DNA from: an uncultured Paracoccus sp.
GTDB lineage: Bacteria > Pseudomonadota > Alphaproteobacteria > Rhodobacterales > Rhodobacteraceae
Assembly: GCF_947487305.1 (NCBI RefSeq)
Contig: NZ_CANKWH010000001.1
Coordinates: forward strand, 62,001-126,000
Direction: 5' to 3'
Length of the DNA stretch: 64,000 nt
The position numbers and the translations under genes were made by a program. Below the pieces are notes generated by a model. That model was not told the origin of the DNA. It saw only the letters and a list, made by a program, of their open reading frames with translations, and searched no databases. Position 1 is the stretch's first letter. Each line of letters starts with the position of its first letter. Below, piece after piece: positions 19,677 through 29,471 of this stretch.

Positions 19677-19906
19677 CTGCCCGCCCTGTCGATCAGTCTC
19701 AGACGCAGATGCTTCCCCGGCTGCCGGGAAATTGCAATCACTTCAATTGATTTTGAACGTTTTTTTCGCTTCGCAGCCGGATGTCACGCGCGGGGTCAGG
19801 AGAATTTCTGCAGATTCCGCAAATTTGTTCCCCGGGGAAACCGTTTGTTAAACTTTCTCTGCGAGTCTTGTCTCCAAGGGAATAAGACAAAAGGAAGATC
19901 GGCCGC
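19677..19906. other. divergent promoter region between DUF3572 and the PleD-like gene
   Basis: The gap is more AT-rich than its surroundings, with TTGATTTTGAACGTTTTTTT near 19747-19766 and AAACTTTCTCTGCG near the middle. It should hold promoters for both directions; no specific operator or RNA is recognisable. Confidence 0.4.
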
Positions 19907-21343
19907 ATGACCGGACGAATCCTCATCGCAGACGGGCTTGCCACCAATCGAATCATGCTCAAGGTCAGGCTTTCCGCTGCCTGCCATGACGTGATGACGG
20001 CCGAGACGACCGAACAGGTGATGGCGCTGGCGATGCGCGAGCGGCCGGACCTGATCATCCTTGGCGGCTCGCTGACCGGCGACGACCCGGTGGCGCTGTG
20101 CCGAAGGCTGCGGCAGGACGCGGCCACCGCGACGGTTCCGCTGCTGGTGCAATGCGATGCGGCACGGCAGATCGAGGCGCTGCGGGCCGGGGCAACGGCG
20201 GCGCTGGATCCGCGCATCGACGAGCAGATGCTGCTTGCCCGCATCCGCAGCCTGCTGCGCGAACGGGAATTCCTGGGCGCGATGCCGGGCATGGCCGAGG
20301 CGGCTGCCGGGTTCGAGGCACCGTTGCGCGGCGCCGTCACGCTGGTGGCCGATACGCCAAGCCGCGCACTCGGCTGGAAGCACCTTCTGTCGCAACGTCT
20401 GCCGCTCTGCTTTACCGTCAACGATGCCGAACAGGCGCTGGCCGCCGCCGCGCGCAACAAGCCGGCCGAGCTTTACGTGATCGCCTCGGATCTCGAACAC
20501 CAGGGCGAGGGGCTGCGGCTGCTGGCCGAACTGCGCTCGCGCACGGGTTCGCGCGATGCGTCCTTCATCATGGCGGTGCCGCAGGGCCGTTCGGACATCG
20601 CCACCATCGCGCTTGACCTGGGCGCGGGCGACACCATGCCCCTGGCGCTGCAGACCGATGCGGCGGTCGAGGCGACGGCCATCACCATCACCGCGCAGAT
20701 CCGCCGCAAGCGCCAGACCGACCGCTACCGGGCCGAGGCCGAGCGTCACCGGGTCTGGGCGATGACCGATTCGCTGACCGGGCTCTACAATCGCCGCTAT
20801 GCGCTGCCGCGACTGACCGCCATCGCGCAGGAGGCACAGGAACAGGGCGCGCCCTTCTCGATCCTGGCCATGGACCTTGACCGGTTCAAGCAGGTCAATG
20901 ATCGCTTCGGTCATGCTGCGGGCGATGCGGTGCTTGTCGAGATCGCCGCGCGCATCGATGCGGCACTGCCCGAAAGCGTGCTGGTCGCCCGCGTCGGCGG
21001 CGAGGAATTCGTGGCCGTGCTGCCGCAGACGGATGCCGATGAAGCGATGGGCATGGCGGAAACCGTGCGCCAGGCGGTGATGGCCGAACCGGTGATCCTG
21101 CCAGAGCGTGTCGGCGGCGGCGATCTGCAGGTGACGCTGTCGATCGGCATTGCCACCGGCTGCCCGGTCGAGGGGCGCTGTGCCGAACCCTTGCGGGTTG
21201 CCGAAGATGCCATGGATCAGGCCGACCGGGCCATGCTGGAGGCGAAATCGCAGGGCCGGAACCGGGTGATCCGCGCCTCGGCCCTGCGGACAGCCTGGCA
21301 ATGGCCGCAGTCTGCATCGCGGGCCGGTGTCTCGGGCCGATAG
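19907..21343 (+). CDS. PleD-like diguanylate cyclase with degenerate receiver domains
   Basis: The 478-residue protein has the PleD layout: receiver 1 (about 1-120), receiver 2 (about 140-265) and GGDEF (285-455). The cyclase looks active: SLTGLYNRR, MDLDRFKQVND and RVGGEEF (364-368). The inhibitory RxxD five residues upstream is missing (PESV instead). Receiver 1 starts ILIADG in place of a double-Asp motif, has Gly53 where the phosphoacceptor Asp should be (IILGGSL), and lacks the late Lys. Receiver 2 also shows no acceptor in LYVIASDL. So phosphorylation control is probably lost. An AAGGA lies somewhat far (11 bases) from the ATG. Confidence 0.88.
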   Translation: MTGRILIADGLATNRIMLKVRLSAACHDVMTAETTEQVMALAMRERPDLIILGGSLTGDDPVALCRRLRQDAATATVPLLVQCDAARQIEALRAGATAALDPRIDEQMLLARIRSLLREREFLGAMPGMAEAAAGFEAPLRGAVTLVADTPSRALGWKHLLSQRLPLCFTVNDAEQALAAAARNKPAELYVIASDLEHQGEGLRLLAELRSRTGSRDASFIMAVPQGRSDIATIALDLGAGDTMPLALQTDAAVEATAITITAQIRRKRQTDRYRAEAERHRVWAMTDSLTGLYNRRYALPRLTAIAQEAQEQGAPFSILAMDLDRFKQVNDRFGHAAGDAVLVEIAARIDAALPESVLVARVGGEEFVAVLPQTDADEAMGMAETVRQAVMAEPVILPERVGGGDLQVTLSIGIATGCPVEGRCAEPLRVAEDAMDQADRAMLEAKSQGRNRVIRASALRTAWQWPQSASRAGVSGR

Positions 21344-21516
21344 TCACCGCCCGATACGTTTCCCGGCAGGTCTTGAATCATACCCTCCGCTGTCGTGACA
21401 TTCCCCGCCAGACAGGGCAAACTGCGGTCAAGTCAAAGGGGGTGCGACATTTTCGCAGTGGTTGCGCGGGGTCTCGCTTCCTAGATTGTTCCTGTCACCA
21501 CATAGGACAAGTTGCG

Positions 21517-21963
21517 ATGAACACCGACCAGGGAACGGTCGCGAGAGGCTATTCGCCTCAAGCCGGCACCACCGAAACCGAGAATGACAGGCCGACCCGT
21601 CCGGCCATGCTGCGCGGCGCCATGGGCCGCTGCCCCGCCTGCGGCGAGGGCAAGATTTTCGACGGCTATCTGAAGGTCAACGACCATTGCCCGAATTGCG
21701 GCGAGGAACTGCATCACCAGCGCGCCGATGACGGACCGGCCTATCTGACGATTCTCATCGTCTCGCATATCGCCACGCCGCTGCTGCTTTATATCTTCAT
21801 CGCCTATCGGCCCTCGGCCCTCAGCCTGCTTCTGGGCTTCGGCATCGGGACGGTTCTGGCCTGTCTCCTGATGCTGCCCCGGATCAAGGGCGCCTGGGTC
21901 GGGCTGCAATGGGCACGGCGGATGCATGGCTTCGGCCTGCCCTCGGGGCAAAAATCCGCATGA
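21517..21963 (+). CDS. DUF983 zinc-ribbon membrane protein
   Basis: The 148-residue product has two CPxC knuckles (CPACGEGKIFDGY and CPNCGEEL), followed by two membrane helices (about 82-125). This is the DUF983 family, common in alphaproteobacteria and sometimes linked to cytochrome oxidase assembly, though the role is unproven. The ATG at 21517 (MNTDQGT) is chosen because the frame extension to 21301 overlaps the previous gene and has no recognisable content. Its stop overlaps the NUDIX start. Confidence 0.88.
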   Translation: MNTDQGTVARGYSPQAGTTETENDRPTRPAMLRGAMGRCPACGEGKIFDGYLKVNDHCPNCGEELHHQRADDGPAYLTILIVSHIATPLLLYIFIAYRPSALSLLLGFGIGTVLACLLMLPRIKGAWVGLQWARRMHGFGLPSGQKSA

Positions 21964-22649
21964 CGGCGGGCGACCCGCCGATCCGCGACGCCGCCACCGT
22001 GATCCTGCTGCGTCGCGGGCCGCAGGGCGCCAGCGTGCTGATGGGGATGCGCGGCGACAAGGCCGCGTTCATGCCGTCGAAATACGTCTTCCCGGGCGGC
22101 GCGGTCGATGCCGGTGACGGCACGGTCCCCCTGGCCGCCGGCCTGGCCGAGCCGAGTCTCAGCCGGTTGACGCAGGAACCCCGCCCCGGTGTGTCCATTG
22201 ACGTGCCTGCCCTCGCAGCCGCCGCGCTGCGCGAGCTGGTCGAGGAAACCGGGCTGATGATCGGTCGCAAGGATGGCGCGGGCTGCGACTGGCCGGGCTA
22301 TGCCGAGGCCGGGCTGACGCCCGATGCCGGGGCGCTGCATTACGTCTTTCGCGCCATCACCCCGCCGGGCCGTCCGCGCCGCTTCGACGCGCGCTTCTTC
22401 ATCGCCGATGCCGCCACGCTCAGCAATGATCCCGACGATTTCAGCGCCGCCGCCGACGAGCTGTCACACCTGCACTGGGTGCCGCTGGACGAGGCGCGGG
22501 CACTGAACCTGCCCTTCATCACCGAGGTGGTTCTGGCCGAGGTGGCGGAACTGGTGGCCGAATCGGGCGATGGCCCGCTGCAGGCGCCGGATACGGTGCC
22601 CTTCTTCGACAACCGCAACGCCACGCCGCGTTTCGCCCAGATCAGCTGA
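21960..22649 (+). CDS. NUDIX hydrolase
   Basis: The 229-residue product begins DAATVILLRRGPQGASVLMG and has FPGGAVDAGDG, with a spacer before the RELVEETGLM helix of the Nudix box; this spacing is seen in the larger NUDT7/NUDT19-like subgroup that acts on acyl-CoA or nucleotide sugars. The true substrate is unknown. Start and DUF983 stop overlap (ATGA), so the two are co-translated. It ends 15 bases before the convergent cydC stop. Confidence 0.9.
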   Translation: MTAGDPPIRDAATVILLRRGPQGASVLMGMRGDKAAFMPSKYVFPGGAVDAGDGTVPLAAGLAEPSLSRLTQEPRPGVSIDVPALAAAALRELVEETGLMIGRKDGAGCDWPGYAEAGLTPDAGALHYVFRAITPPGRPRRFDARFFIADAATLSNDPDDFSAAADELSHLHWVPLDEARALNLPFITEVVLAEVAELVAESGDGPLQAPDTVPFFDNRNATPRFAQIS

Positions 22650-22664
22650 CCCGCCTGCCTTCGG

Positions 22665-24275
22665 TTACAGCGCGATGACGCGCTCCGCCGCGTCACGCTC
22701 GGCCGGGCGGTGCGAGGCGATGAGGATCGCGGCCTTGGGCAGATAGGCGCGGATGCCGGCCAGAACCTGCCGCGCGGTCGGCTCGTCCAGCCCCTCGGTC
22801 GGCTCGTCCAGAAGCAGGATCGCAGGCCGCCGGACCAGCACCCGCGCCAGCGCCAGCCGCCGCGCCTCGCCGCCGGAAAGCCCCTGTCCGGCCTCGCCCA
22901 AGCGGCGCTCCAGCGGCAGCGGCAGGGCGACGACCTCCAGCACCTCTTTCATCTCGTCAGTCGTCGCATCGGGCCTGCCCAGCAGCAGCGCCTCGGCGAT
23001 GGTGCCGCTGGTCAGGGCCGGGCGTTGGGTCAGATAGCCGAGCACCTGCCGCAGCGCCGCCTCGTCCTCCGCGCCCTGCCCCAGTGCGATCCGGCCTGAC
23101 AGTGGCGGGCGCAGCCCGGCGATGGTGTCGAGCAGCGTGGTCTTGCCCAGCCCGCTGCGCCCCGACAGCGCCAGGGTCTCTCCCGACGCGACGGCCAGAT
23201 CCAGCGGGCGCATGAGCGGCACGCCTTCCAACCCAACCACCAGCGCATTGACTTCCAACCCGCTGGACGGCGCGGCGGGGATCGCCGGAGCCGACACCTC
23301 GGGCGCGGCCTGCATCAGCGGGGTCAATCGCGCCGCCGCGCCGCGCATCCGGCCTAAATCGGCAATGGCGCGGGACAGGGGCGCCATTACCTCGGCCACC
23401 GCCAGCGCCGCGAAAAACGCCAGCGCCGCGCGCGCCGGATCGAGTGCGCCCGCCAGCACGGCCTGACCGGCGATGACCAGCGCCCCCGCTGCGGTCAGCG
23501 CGTTCAGCGCCAGCAAGGCCGCATCGATCCCGATCTCGATCCCCGCCAGCCGCAGCGCCGCAACCCGCGCCGCGCCGTCATGGGACAGGACAGCGGCCCG
23601 CGTTGAGGGCAACCGCCCCTCGACCGCCAGCAGACTGCGGCTGCGCAGGTGATCGATCATCGCCGCGCGCAGGGATTGCCGCGCCGCCTCGGCTCGCTCG
23701 GCCTCGCGCGCCGCCGATGACCCGGCCATGAGGGCAAGCAAAACCGCACCCAGCAGGCTGCAACCGATGATCCATAGCGCGACAGTGGGCAGCACCAGCC
23801 ACCATAGAAAAGCCCCGGCGACGAGAAGGCTCAGGAGCCCGGCGAGGATCGGGAAGACCAGCCTTATCGCCAGCCCGTCCAGCGCATCCACATCCGCCGT
23901 CAGCCGGTTCAGCACTGCCCCGCCGCGCAGCCGCGCGTGCAGCCCGTGATCGGCCAGCGCCAGCGCCGCCAGCAGTTGCACCCGCCAGCCGGCCAGCACC
24001 CGCAGGGTCGCGTCATGGGTCAGCATCCGCTCGCCATAGCGCGCCACGGTGCGGGTCAGCGCGAGGAAGCGCACGCCCGAGGCGGGGCGGAAGATCTCGA
24101 AGGTGATGCCCAGCCCGGCCAGCCCGGCGATGCCGGCGGCGGTGATGAACCAGCCCGAGAGGCCCAGAAGCGCGATCCCGGCCAGCAGCACGACCAGCGA
24201 CAGGGTCAGCCCGCGGATCAGCGCCGCACGCTGATCGGCCCAGATCCGGCGCAGGAAGGGGGCGAGGTGGTTCAC
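22665..24275 (-). CDS. cydC: thiol reductant ABC exporter subunit CydC
   Basis: The 536-residue half-transporter has six membrane helices, then an ATPase with Walker A GRSGLGKTT, signature LSGGEARRLALA and Walker B ILLLDEPTEG. With CydD it exports glutathione and cysteine to the periplasm, needed for cytochrome bd and c-type cytochrome maturation. Its start overlaps the cydD stop by 4 bases. No cydAB genes follow within the window. Confidence 0.93.
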   Translation of the reverse strand: MNHLAPFLRRIWADQRAALIRGLTLSLVVLLAGIALLGLSGWFITAAGIAGLAGLGITFEIFRPASGVRFLALTRTVARYGERMLTHDATLRVLAGWRVQLLAALALADHGLHARLRGGAVLNRLTADVDALDGLAIRLVFPILAGLLSLLVAGAFLWWLVLPTVALWIIGCSLLGAVLLALMAGSSAAREAERAEAARQSLRAAMIDHLRSRSLLAVEGRLPSTRAAVLSHDGAARVAALRLAGIEIGIDAALLALNALTAAGALVIAGQAVLAGALDPARAALAFFAALAVAEVMAPLSRAIADLGRMRGAAARLTPLMQAAPEVSAPAIPAAPSSGLEVNALVVGLEGVPLMRPLDLAVASGETLALSGRSGLGKTTLLDTIAGLRPPLSGRIALGQGAEDEAALRQVLGYLTQRPALTSGTIAEALLLGRPDATTDEMKEVLEVVALPLPLERRLGEAGQGLSGGEARRLALARVLVRRPAILLLDEPTEGLDEPTARQVLAGIRAYLPKAAILIASHRPAERDAAERVIAL

Positions 24276-25921
24276 AGCGCGATCCTCCGCCCCATCGCCG
24301 CGATCAGCCGGGGGTCGTGACTGGCGACGACCAGCGTTGTGCCGGCGCGGTGCAGGTCCAGAAGCCCGGCAATGACCTCGGCGGCGGTGTCGTCATCCAG
24401 ATCGGCGGTCGGCTCGTCGGCCAGCAGCAGCGCCGGGCGGCGCAAGGCCGCACGGGCGATCATCAGCCGCCGCGCCTCGCCGCCCGAAACCCCGGCCCCG
24501 CGCTCGCCAAGCCGGGTCCGCAGCCCCTCGGGCAGCCGCGCGACGATCTCCTGCGCATGGGCCAGCCGCAGCGCCTCGTCCAATCCCTCCGTCCCGTCGG
24601 GACCAACCCCCAGCGTCTCGGCCAGCGTCTCGTCGCCGAAGTGAACCTGCTGCGGGATCAGCGCCAGCCCCGCCCGCCAACGATCCGCACTGTCCGGTCC
24701 GATGGGCTGGCCGCCGACCAGCACCTGCCCCGGCGCAGCCTCGCCAAGCCCCGCCACCAGGGCGATCAGCCGCGACTTGCCCGCGCCTGATGGCCCGGTC
24801 AGGGCAAGGCTCTCGCCCGGGGCAAGGTCGAAATCGGGGATCGCGCGGCCCTCGATGCGGAGGCCCCGCACTTGCAAGCCGGTGAACCCAAGCGGTGCAG
24901 CCGCGCCACCCTCGCCCAGAATCTCCGCCGCCGGGCGATCCATCTCGGCCGTCAGGTCGCGCGCCAGCGCCAGCGCATCGGCGCGATCATGCCAGGCTGC
25001 CGCCAGGTCGCGCATCGGCTGGTAAAAGGCCGGGGCCAGCATCAGCAGGAATATCCCCTGCCCCAGCCCCAGCCCCTCGCGCCAGAGGCCGAAATCGATC
25101 AGCCCCAGAAGCGAGAAGCCGACATAAAGCGCCATCATCGCCACGCCGAGCGCCGAGAACAGTTCCAGCACCGTGCTGGAGAGAAAGGCCAGCGCCAGCA
25201 CCCGCATGGTCCGGCGGCGCAGCCGGTCGGCGGTCTCCGCAAAACCCGCGAGCATGGTCGCGCGCGCATCCAGCAGGCGGATGTCGGTCAACGCCGTCAG
25301 CCGCTCGACCAGCAGCGCGTTCATGTCGGATATTTCGTCCATCCGCTCGCGGCTGGCCTGCCCGGCGGCCATACCGACCAGCGCCATGAAGACCGGGATC
25401 AGCGGCCCGGTGATCGCAAAGATCAGCGCCGCCGCCCAGGAGATGGTCAGGGCAAGCATCAGGATCAGCAGCGGAACGGTCGCGACCCGCATCCGCGCCA
25501 CCGGCCAGCGGCGCAGATAGGGCAGCAGCAGCGCCAGCTTGTCGGTGGCCAGCGCCGCGATGGCCGCCGAAGGCGCCGCCCCCGCTTCCGGTGCACGCCG
25601 GTCAGCCTGTTCCAGCAGCCGCAAGCGCCATTCCCCCGTCAGCGCATCGCCGGCCCTCGCCAGCCGCTGACCGGCCAGCGTGTTCAACCCGGCACGGACC
25701 AGCCCGACCAGCAGGAAGCCCGCCGTGCCGAGCAGCAGGTTCCGCCCGGCCGTTTCGGTGCCTTCGGCAAGCCCCGCCAGCACCAGCGCCACCATGCCGG
25801 CCTGAAGGGTCCAAAGCGCCTCGGAAAGGGTCGCCAGCACGGCGGCACGTTTCAACTGGCCCGACTGGTCACGCGTGATCCGTTCAAGCTCTGCTCGGTC
25901 ATTGGCACTGGCTCTGCTCAT
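24272..25921 (-). CDS. cydD: thiol reductant ABC exporter subunit CydD
   Basis: The 549-residue half-transporter pairs with CydC. It shows membrane helices in the first 300 residues and an ATPase with GPSGAGKSRL, VSGGEARRLMIA and LLLADEPTADLDD. Note the Walker A ends KSR rather than KST, a small deviation also seen in CydD relatives. It is the first gene of the cydDC operon, with a 128-base gap to the divergent RTX gene. Confidence 0.93.
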   Translation of the reverse strand: MSRASANDRAELERITRDQSGQLKRAAVLATLSEALWTLQAGMVALVLAGLAEGTETAGRNLLLGTAGFLLVGLVRAGLNTLAGQRLARAGDALTGEWRLRLLEQADRRAPEAGAAPSAAIAALATDKLALLLPYLRRWPVARMRVATVPLLILMLALTISWAAALIFAITGPLIPVFMALVGMAAGQASRERMDEISDMNALLVERLTALTDIRLLDARATMLAGFAETADRLRRRTMRVLALAFLSSTVLELFSALGVAMMALYVGFSLLGLIDFGLWREGLGLGQGIFLLMLAPAFYQPMRDLAAAWHDRADALALARDLTAEMDRPAAEILGEGGAAAPLGFTGLQVRGLRIEGRAIPDFDLAPGESLALTGPSGAGKSRLIALVAGLGEAAPGQVLVGGQPIGPDSADRWRAGLALIPQQVHFGDETLAETLGVGPDGTEGLDEALRLAHAQEIVARLPEGLRTRLGERGAGVSGGEARRLMIARAALRRPALLLADEPTADLDDDTAAEVIAGLLDLHRAGTTLVVASHDPRLIAAMGRRIAL

Positions 25922-26049
25922 GCGCCCTCCATTCCGGGATTTGGCGCGAGGGTCAATGCGACCGGCTGTCCCCGGCGCGGCGGCGATTAACCGGGGATTA
26001 GGCGGAGGCTGCTAGCCTGCAGCCTGTCTCAACCGCGAAGGGGGCAATC

Positions 26050-28101
26050 ATGTCTGATCCGGCCAGTCTCGACGGCGACGCGGGTGACAACCTGCTGATC
26101 GGAAGCAGCGGCGCCGACCTGATCCGGGGCCTGGGCGGCGGCGACCAGATCACCGCGCTTGATGGCGACGACCTGCTGCAGGGCGGCGACGGAGATGACA
26201 GTCTTTACGGCGACGCGGACAATGACACGCTGGAGGGCGGCAACGGCGGCGACGTTCTGGATGGCGGGACGGGGATCAACCTGCTTGTCGGCGGCGCGGG
26301 TGATGATCTTTACTTCGTCTACCAGCCCGGCGAGATCATCATCGAGGTCGCGGGGCCGGCCGGCGGCTATGACCGGGTCCTTGCCCTTTGCAGTTTCTCG
26401 CTGCTGGATCAGGCCGCCGAGGTCGAAGAGCTTTTCGCCATTGGGGCCGGCAACCTGATCCTGCAGGGCAATGACATCGCCAACCTGATCATCGGCAATG
26501 GCGAGGAAAACCAGATCAGCGGTCAGTCCGGCGATGACCGCCTTTTCGGTCAAGACGGCAATGACCGGCTGAACGGCGGCAGCGGCTCCGACCTGATGGA
26601 GGGCGGGACGGGCGATGACATCTTCGTCGTCGATGCGCCCGGCGATCGGGTGAGCGAGACTGCCGGGCAGGACCGGGTGGAAAGCACCGTCAGCTATGAT
26701 CTCGTCAGTGCCACAGGGCAGGTCGAGGAACTGGTGCTGCTGGGCATGGCCGCGCTGAGCGGCTGGGGCGGTGACATCGACAACCTTCTGACCGGCAATG
26801 CTGGGGCGAACCGGCTGTCCGGTCGGGGCGGCAATGACCTGATCGACGGCGGGGCAGGCCCTGACCGGCTGGAAGGGGGCGACGGCAATGACCGGCTCAC
26901 CGGCGGCGAGGGCGATGACGAGCTGATCGGCGGGGCGGGGAACGACACGCTGTCGGGCGGCATGGGCAATGACATTTACCAGGTCGATGATCCGGGCGAT
27001 GTGATTATCGAACTTGGGGGACAGGGGGTGGACCTGCTGCGCATCGCCGCCTCGATCCAGTTGAACGGCGTCTTTGCCAATCTCGAGCACGCGACGCTTC
27101 TGGGCTCGGCGGGCTACACGCTGCGCGGCAATGGCCAACCCAACCAGCTGCTGGGAAACGCGGGCAACAACCTGCTTGCCGGCTATGGCGGCATCGACCG
27201 GCTTCAGGGCGGCGGCGGTCTGGACAGCCTCTACGGCGGGGCCGGCGATGACCTGTTGCTGGGCGATGCCGGCAATGACCGGCTTTACGGCGAGGACGGA
27301 ATCGACCGGCTGGAGGGCGGGCCCGGCAGCGACCTGCTGTCGGGTGGGGCCGGCAACGACGTGCTGCTGGGCGGATCCGAGCGCGACAGCCTGACCGGCG
27401 GCAGCGGCAGTGACCGGCTGTGGGGATCAACCGACCACGACCTGCTGCTGGGGGCCGGCGATGCCGACACGCTGCTGGGCGAGGCGGGCGATGACCGGCT
27501 TTACGGCGAGGATGGCCATGACCGGCTGGAGGGCGGCATCGGCAATGACCTGCTGGCGGGCGGCGCTGGCGATGATACGGCTCTGGGTGGCGCAGGGCGC
27601 GACAGCCTGTGGGGCGGGGTCGGCAATGACTGGCTGGCGGCCGCTACCGAAGATGACCTGATGACCGGCGGCGACGGCGCCGATACCCTGCTGGGCGAGG
27701 CGGGAAATGATCGGCTGGCGGGCGACAACCAGAACGACAATCTGCAGGGCGGCGACGGGAATGACGCGCTCAGCGGCGGGGCGGGAGATGATCTGCTGCT
27801 GGGCGGTGCGGGAAACGACTATCTGCGTGGTGCCGCTGGTCATGACCGGCTGGCCGGTGGCACCGGCGCCGATGTCTTCTATTTCGAGGGCAAGGGCGGA
27901 CGCGACACGGTCATCGGCTGGCAGAACGGCATTGACCGGCTGGCCTTCCTCGACAGCAGCGGCATGGACAGCTTTGCCGAGCTCAGGCGCTATTGCCGAC
28001 AGCTCGGGGACGATGTGCATATCGCCCTGCCCGATGGCACTTCGGTCCTGCTGGATCACGCCCGCATCGGCCTTCTCGATGCAGGCGATTTCATCTTCTA
28101 A
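26050..28101 (+). CDS. RTX (hemolysin-type calcium-binding repeat) protein, probably type I secreted
   Basis: The 683-residue acidic product is built almost wholly of glycine/aspartate nonapeptides of the GGxGxDxLx type in several blocks (about 10-85, 150-190, 250-305, 375-620), which fold as calcium-filled beta-rolls outside the cell. Blocks are separated by short VDDPGDVIIE-like linkers. No enzymatic domain is visible. There is no N-terminal signal; the end (LLDAGDFIF) has the hydrophobic finish expected of a type I secretion signal. No ABC/HlyD secretion genes are adjacent. AAGGGGG precedes the ATG. Confidence 0.88.
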   Translation: MSDPASLDGDAGDNLLIGSSGADLIRGLGGGDQITALDGDDLLQGGDGDDSLYGDADNDTLEGGNGGDVLDGGTGINLLVGGAGDDLYFVYQPGEIIIEVAGPAGGYDRVLALCSFSLLDQAAEVEELFAIGAGNLILQGNDIANLIIGNGEENQISGQSGDDRLFGQDGNDRLNGGSGSDLMEGGTGDDIFVVDAPGDRVSETAGQDRVESTVSYDLVSATGQVEELVLLGMAALSGWGGDIDNLLTGNAGANRLSGRGGNDLIDGGAGPDRLEGGDGNDRLTGGEGDDELIGGAGNDTLSGGMGNDIYQVDDPGDVIIELGGQGVDLLRIAASIQLNGVFANLEHATLLGSAGYTLRGNGQPNQLLGNAGNNLLAGYGGIDRLQGGGGLDSLYGGAGDDLLLGDAGNDRLYGEDGIDRLEGGPGSDLLSGGAGNDVLLGGSERDSLTGGSGSDRLWGSTDHDLLLGAGDADTLLGEAGDDRLYGEDGHDRLEGGIGNDLLAGGAGDDTALGGAGRDSLWGGVGNDWLAAATEDDLMTGGDGADTLLGEAGNDRLAGDNQNDNLQGGDGNDALSGGAGDDLLLGGAGNDYLRGAAGHDRLAGGTGADVFYFEGKGGRDTVIGWQNGIDRLAFLDSSGMDSFAELRRYCRQLGDDVHIALPDGTSVLLDHARIGLLDAGDFIF

Positions 28102-28139
28102 GCGCTCGGGCGGTCAGATCGCCGCCTTCGCGGCGCGCG

Positions 28140-29165
28140 TCAGACAGCAGCCTTCGCGGCGGGGCGTGCCCCGGCCAGCGACTGCATCGCCTCGGCGGCC
28201 AGCTCGAAACTGTGCAGCCGTGCGGCATGGTCGTGGATCTGGCCGGTCAGGATCACCTCGTCGGGCTGATAGCGGTCGATCAGAGTGGCCAGCTGGTCGC
28301 GCACCTGGTCACGCGTGCCGATGGCGCTGATCCGCATGGCCTCGTCGACGCCGCGGCGCATGGCCGGCGGGATCACCGCATCAATGTCGCGCACCGGCGC
28401 CGGCAGCTTGCCCGGCATCCCCGTGCGCAGCTTGGCGAAGGCCTGCATCATCGTGGTCTTCAGATATTGCGCCTCATCGGTGCTGTCGGCGGCAAAGACA
28501 TTCGCGGCCAGCATGAAGCGCGGCTCGGGGTTCTGCGCCGTGGGCTTGAACCGCTCGCGGTAGATCTTGACCGCATCGTCCAGATCGCCGGGGGCGAAAT
28601 GGCTGGCAAAGGCATAGGGCAGGCCCAGATAGGCGGCCAGCTGCGCACCGAAGAGCGAACTGCCGAGAATCCAGATCGGCACATTGGTGCCCTCGCCGGG
28701 CAGCGCGCGCACGGCGGCGCCCGGCCGCTCGGGGCCGAGATACTCCATCAGTTCGACCACATCCTGCGGGAAGCTGTCTGCCATCGGGTCGCGGCGCAGC
28801 GCCCGGATCACCGCGCCATCGCCGCCGGGCGCTCGGCCCAGCCCCAGATCGATGCGACCGGGAAAGGCGGTAGCCAGCGTGCCGAAGGCCTCGGCCACGG
28901 TCAGCGGCGCGTGATTGGGCAGCATGATTCCGCCCGAGCCAACGCGGATCGTCTTGGTCTTGGCGGCGACAAGGCCGATCAGCACGGCGGTCGCGGCGCT
29001 GGCGATGCCGGGCATGTTGTGATGCTCGGCCATCCAGTAGCGGTGATAACCCCAGCCCTCGGCTTTCGCAGCGAGGTCCAGCGTATTGGCGATGGCCTGT
29101 CCGGCATCCGAGCCCTCGGGCACGGGCGACAGGTCGAGAACGGAATAGGGGATCGCATGTGTCAT
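28140..29165 (-). CDS. LLM-class flavin-dependent oxidoreductase (luciferase-like)
   Basis: The 341-residue product starts [18 protein letters not shown] and has [16 protein letters not shown] and [15 protein letters not shown], the markers of the MsnO8/YhbW subgroup of bacterial luciferase-like FMN or F420-type monooxygenases. The substrate is unknown. It converges with the RTX gene (38-base gap), and its upstream side holds a terminator hairpin and repeat element. Confidence 0.9.
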   Translation of the reverse strand: MTHAIPYSVLDLSPVPEGSDAGQAIANTLDLAAKAEGWGYHRYWMAEHHNMPGIASAATAVLIGLVAAKTKTIRVGSGGIMLPNHAPLTVAEAFGTLATAFPGRIDLGLGRAPGGDGAVIRALRRDPMADSFPQDVVELMEYLGPERPGAAVRALPGEGTNVPIWILGSSLFGAQLAAYLGLPYAFASHFAPGDLDDAVKIYRERFKPTAQNPEPRFMLAANVFAADSTDEAQYLKTTMMQAFAKLRTGMPGKLPAPVRDIDAVIPPAMRRGVDEAMRISAIGTRDQVRDQLATLIDRYQPDEVILTGQIHDHAARLHSFELAAEAMQSLAGARPAAKAAV

Positions 29166-29201
29166 GGCAGATAGCTAGGAAGCCATCCACGTCACGAAAA
29201 G

Positions 29202-29231
29202 AGCCGCCGCGAGGAACGCGACGGCTTTTTT
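29202..29231. terminator. bidirectional intrinsic terminator
   Basis: AGCCGCCGCG and CGCGACGGCT pair with one mismatch around a 5-base loop, followed by six T on the plus strand (29226-29231) and CTTTTC on the minus strand. It lies 37 bases upstream of the LLM oxidoreductase start, so its useful direction is probably minus, ending a transcript from the acetyltransferase gene. Confidence 0.7.
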
Positions 29232-29283
29232 GCAGATCGTGCAGATCTGGGCTACGGCTTTCGGGTGGGAAAAGCGTGACCGA

Positions 29284-29446
29284 GGGCCGGCGGCCTGCCG
29301 TGGATGGACGCTGCGGCGGCCGAACGACAGAGCTTTATGGCACCAGCATATCGAACAACTGCACGGCGCGGGTGGTCACCAGAGCGGCCAGCCGCCGGGA
29401 CGGCAGGCCGCTGGCCCGGCGGTGCTGCGCACCTTGATTCCGGGCC
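29284..29446. repeat. structured intergenic repeat, copy 1
   Basis: Arms of 18 bp (29284-29301 and 29400-29417) are complementary except for one G-T-type difference, enclosing about 98 bases. Next to the right arm lies an 8-bp inverted repeat TGGCCCGG/CCGGGCCA. The central 29 bases (29333-29361) match copy 2 at 23 positions. The left arm region and a 23-base right flank (29422-29444) match copy 3 almost exactly. No transposase or credible coding sequence is present. The nature of the element is unknown. Confidence 0.65.
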
Positions 29447-29471
29447 AGGTAGCTGTTCAGCTGCCAGCCGC

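Noticed and set aside
22665..25921. Multidrug or lipid ABC exporter
   Set aside because: Two overlapping half-transporters with CydC/CydD features fit the thiol exporter better, even though cydAB is not in the window.
26050..28101. Possible CRISPR array or tandem-repeat locus
   Set aside because: The periodic DNA is coding RTX nonapeptides in one open frame; there is no repeat-spacer structure.
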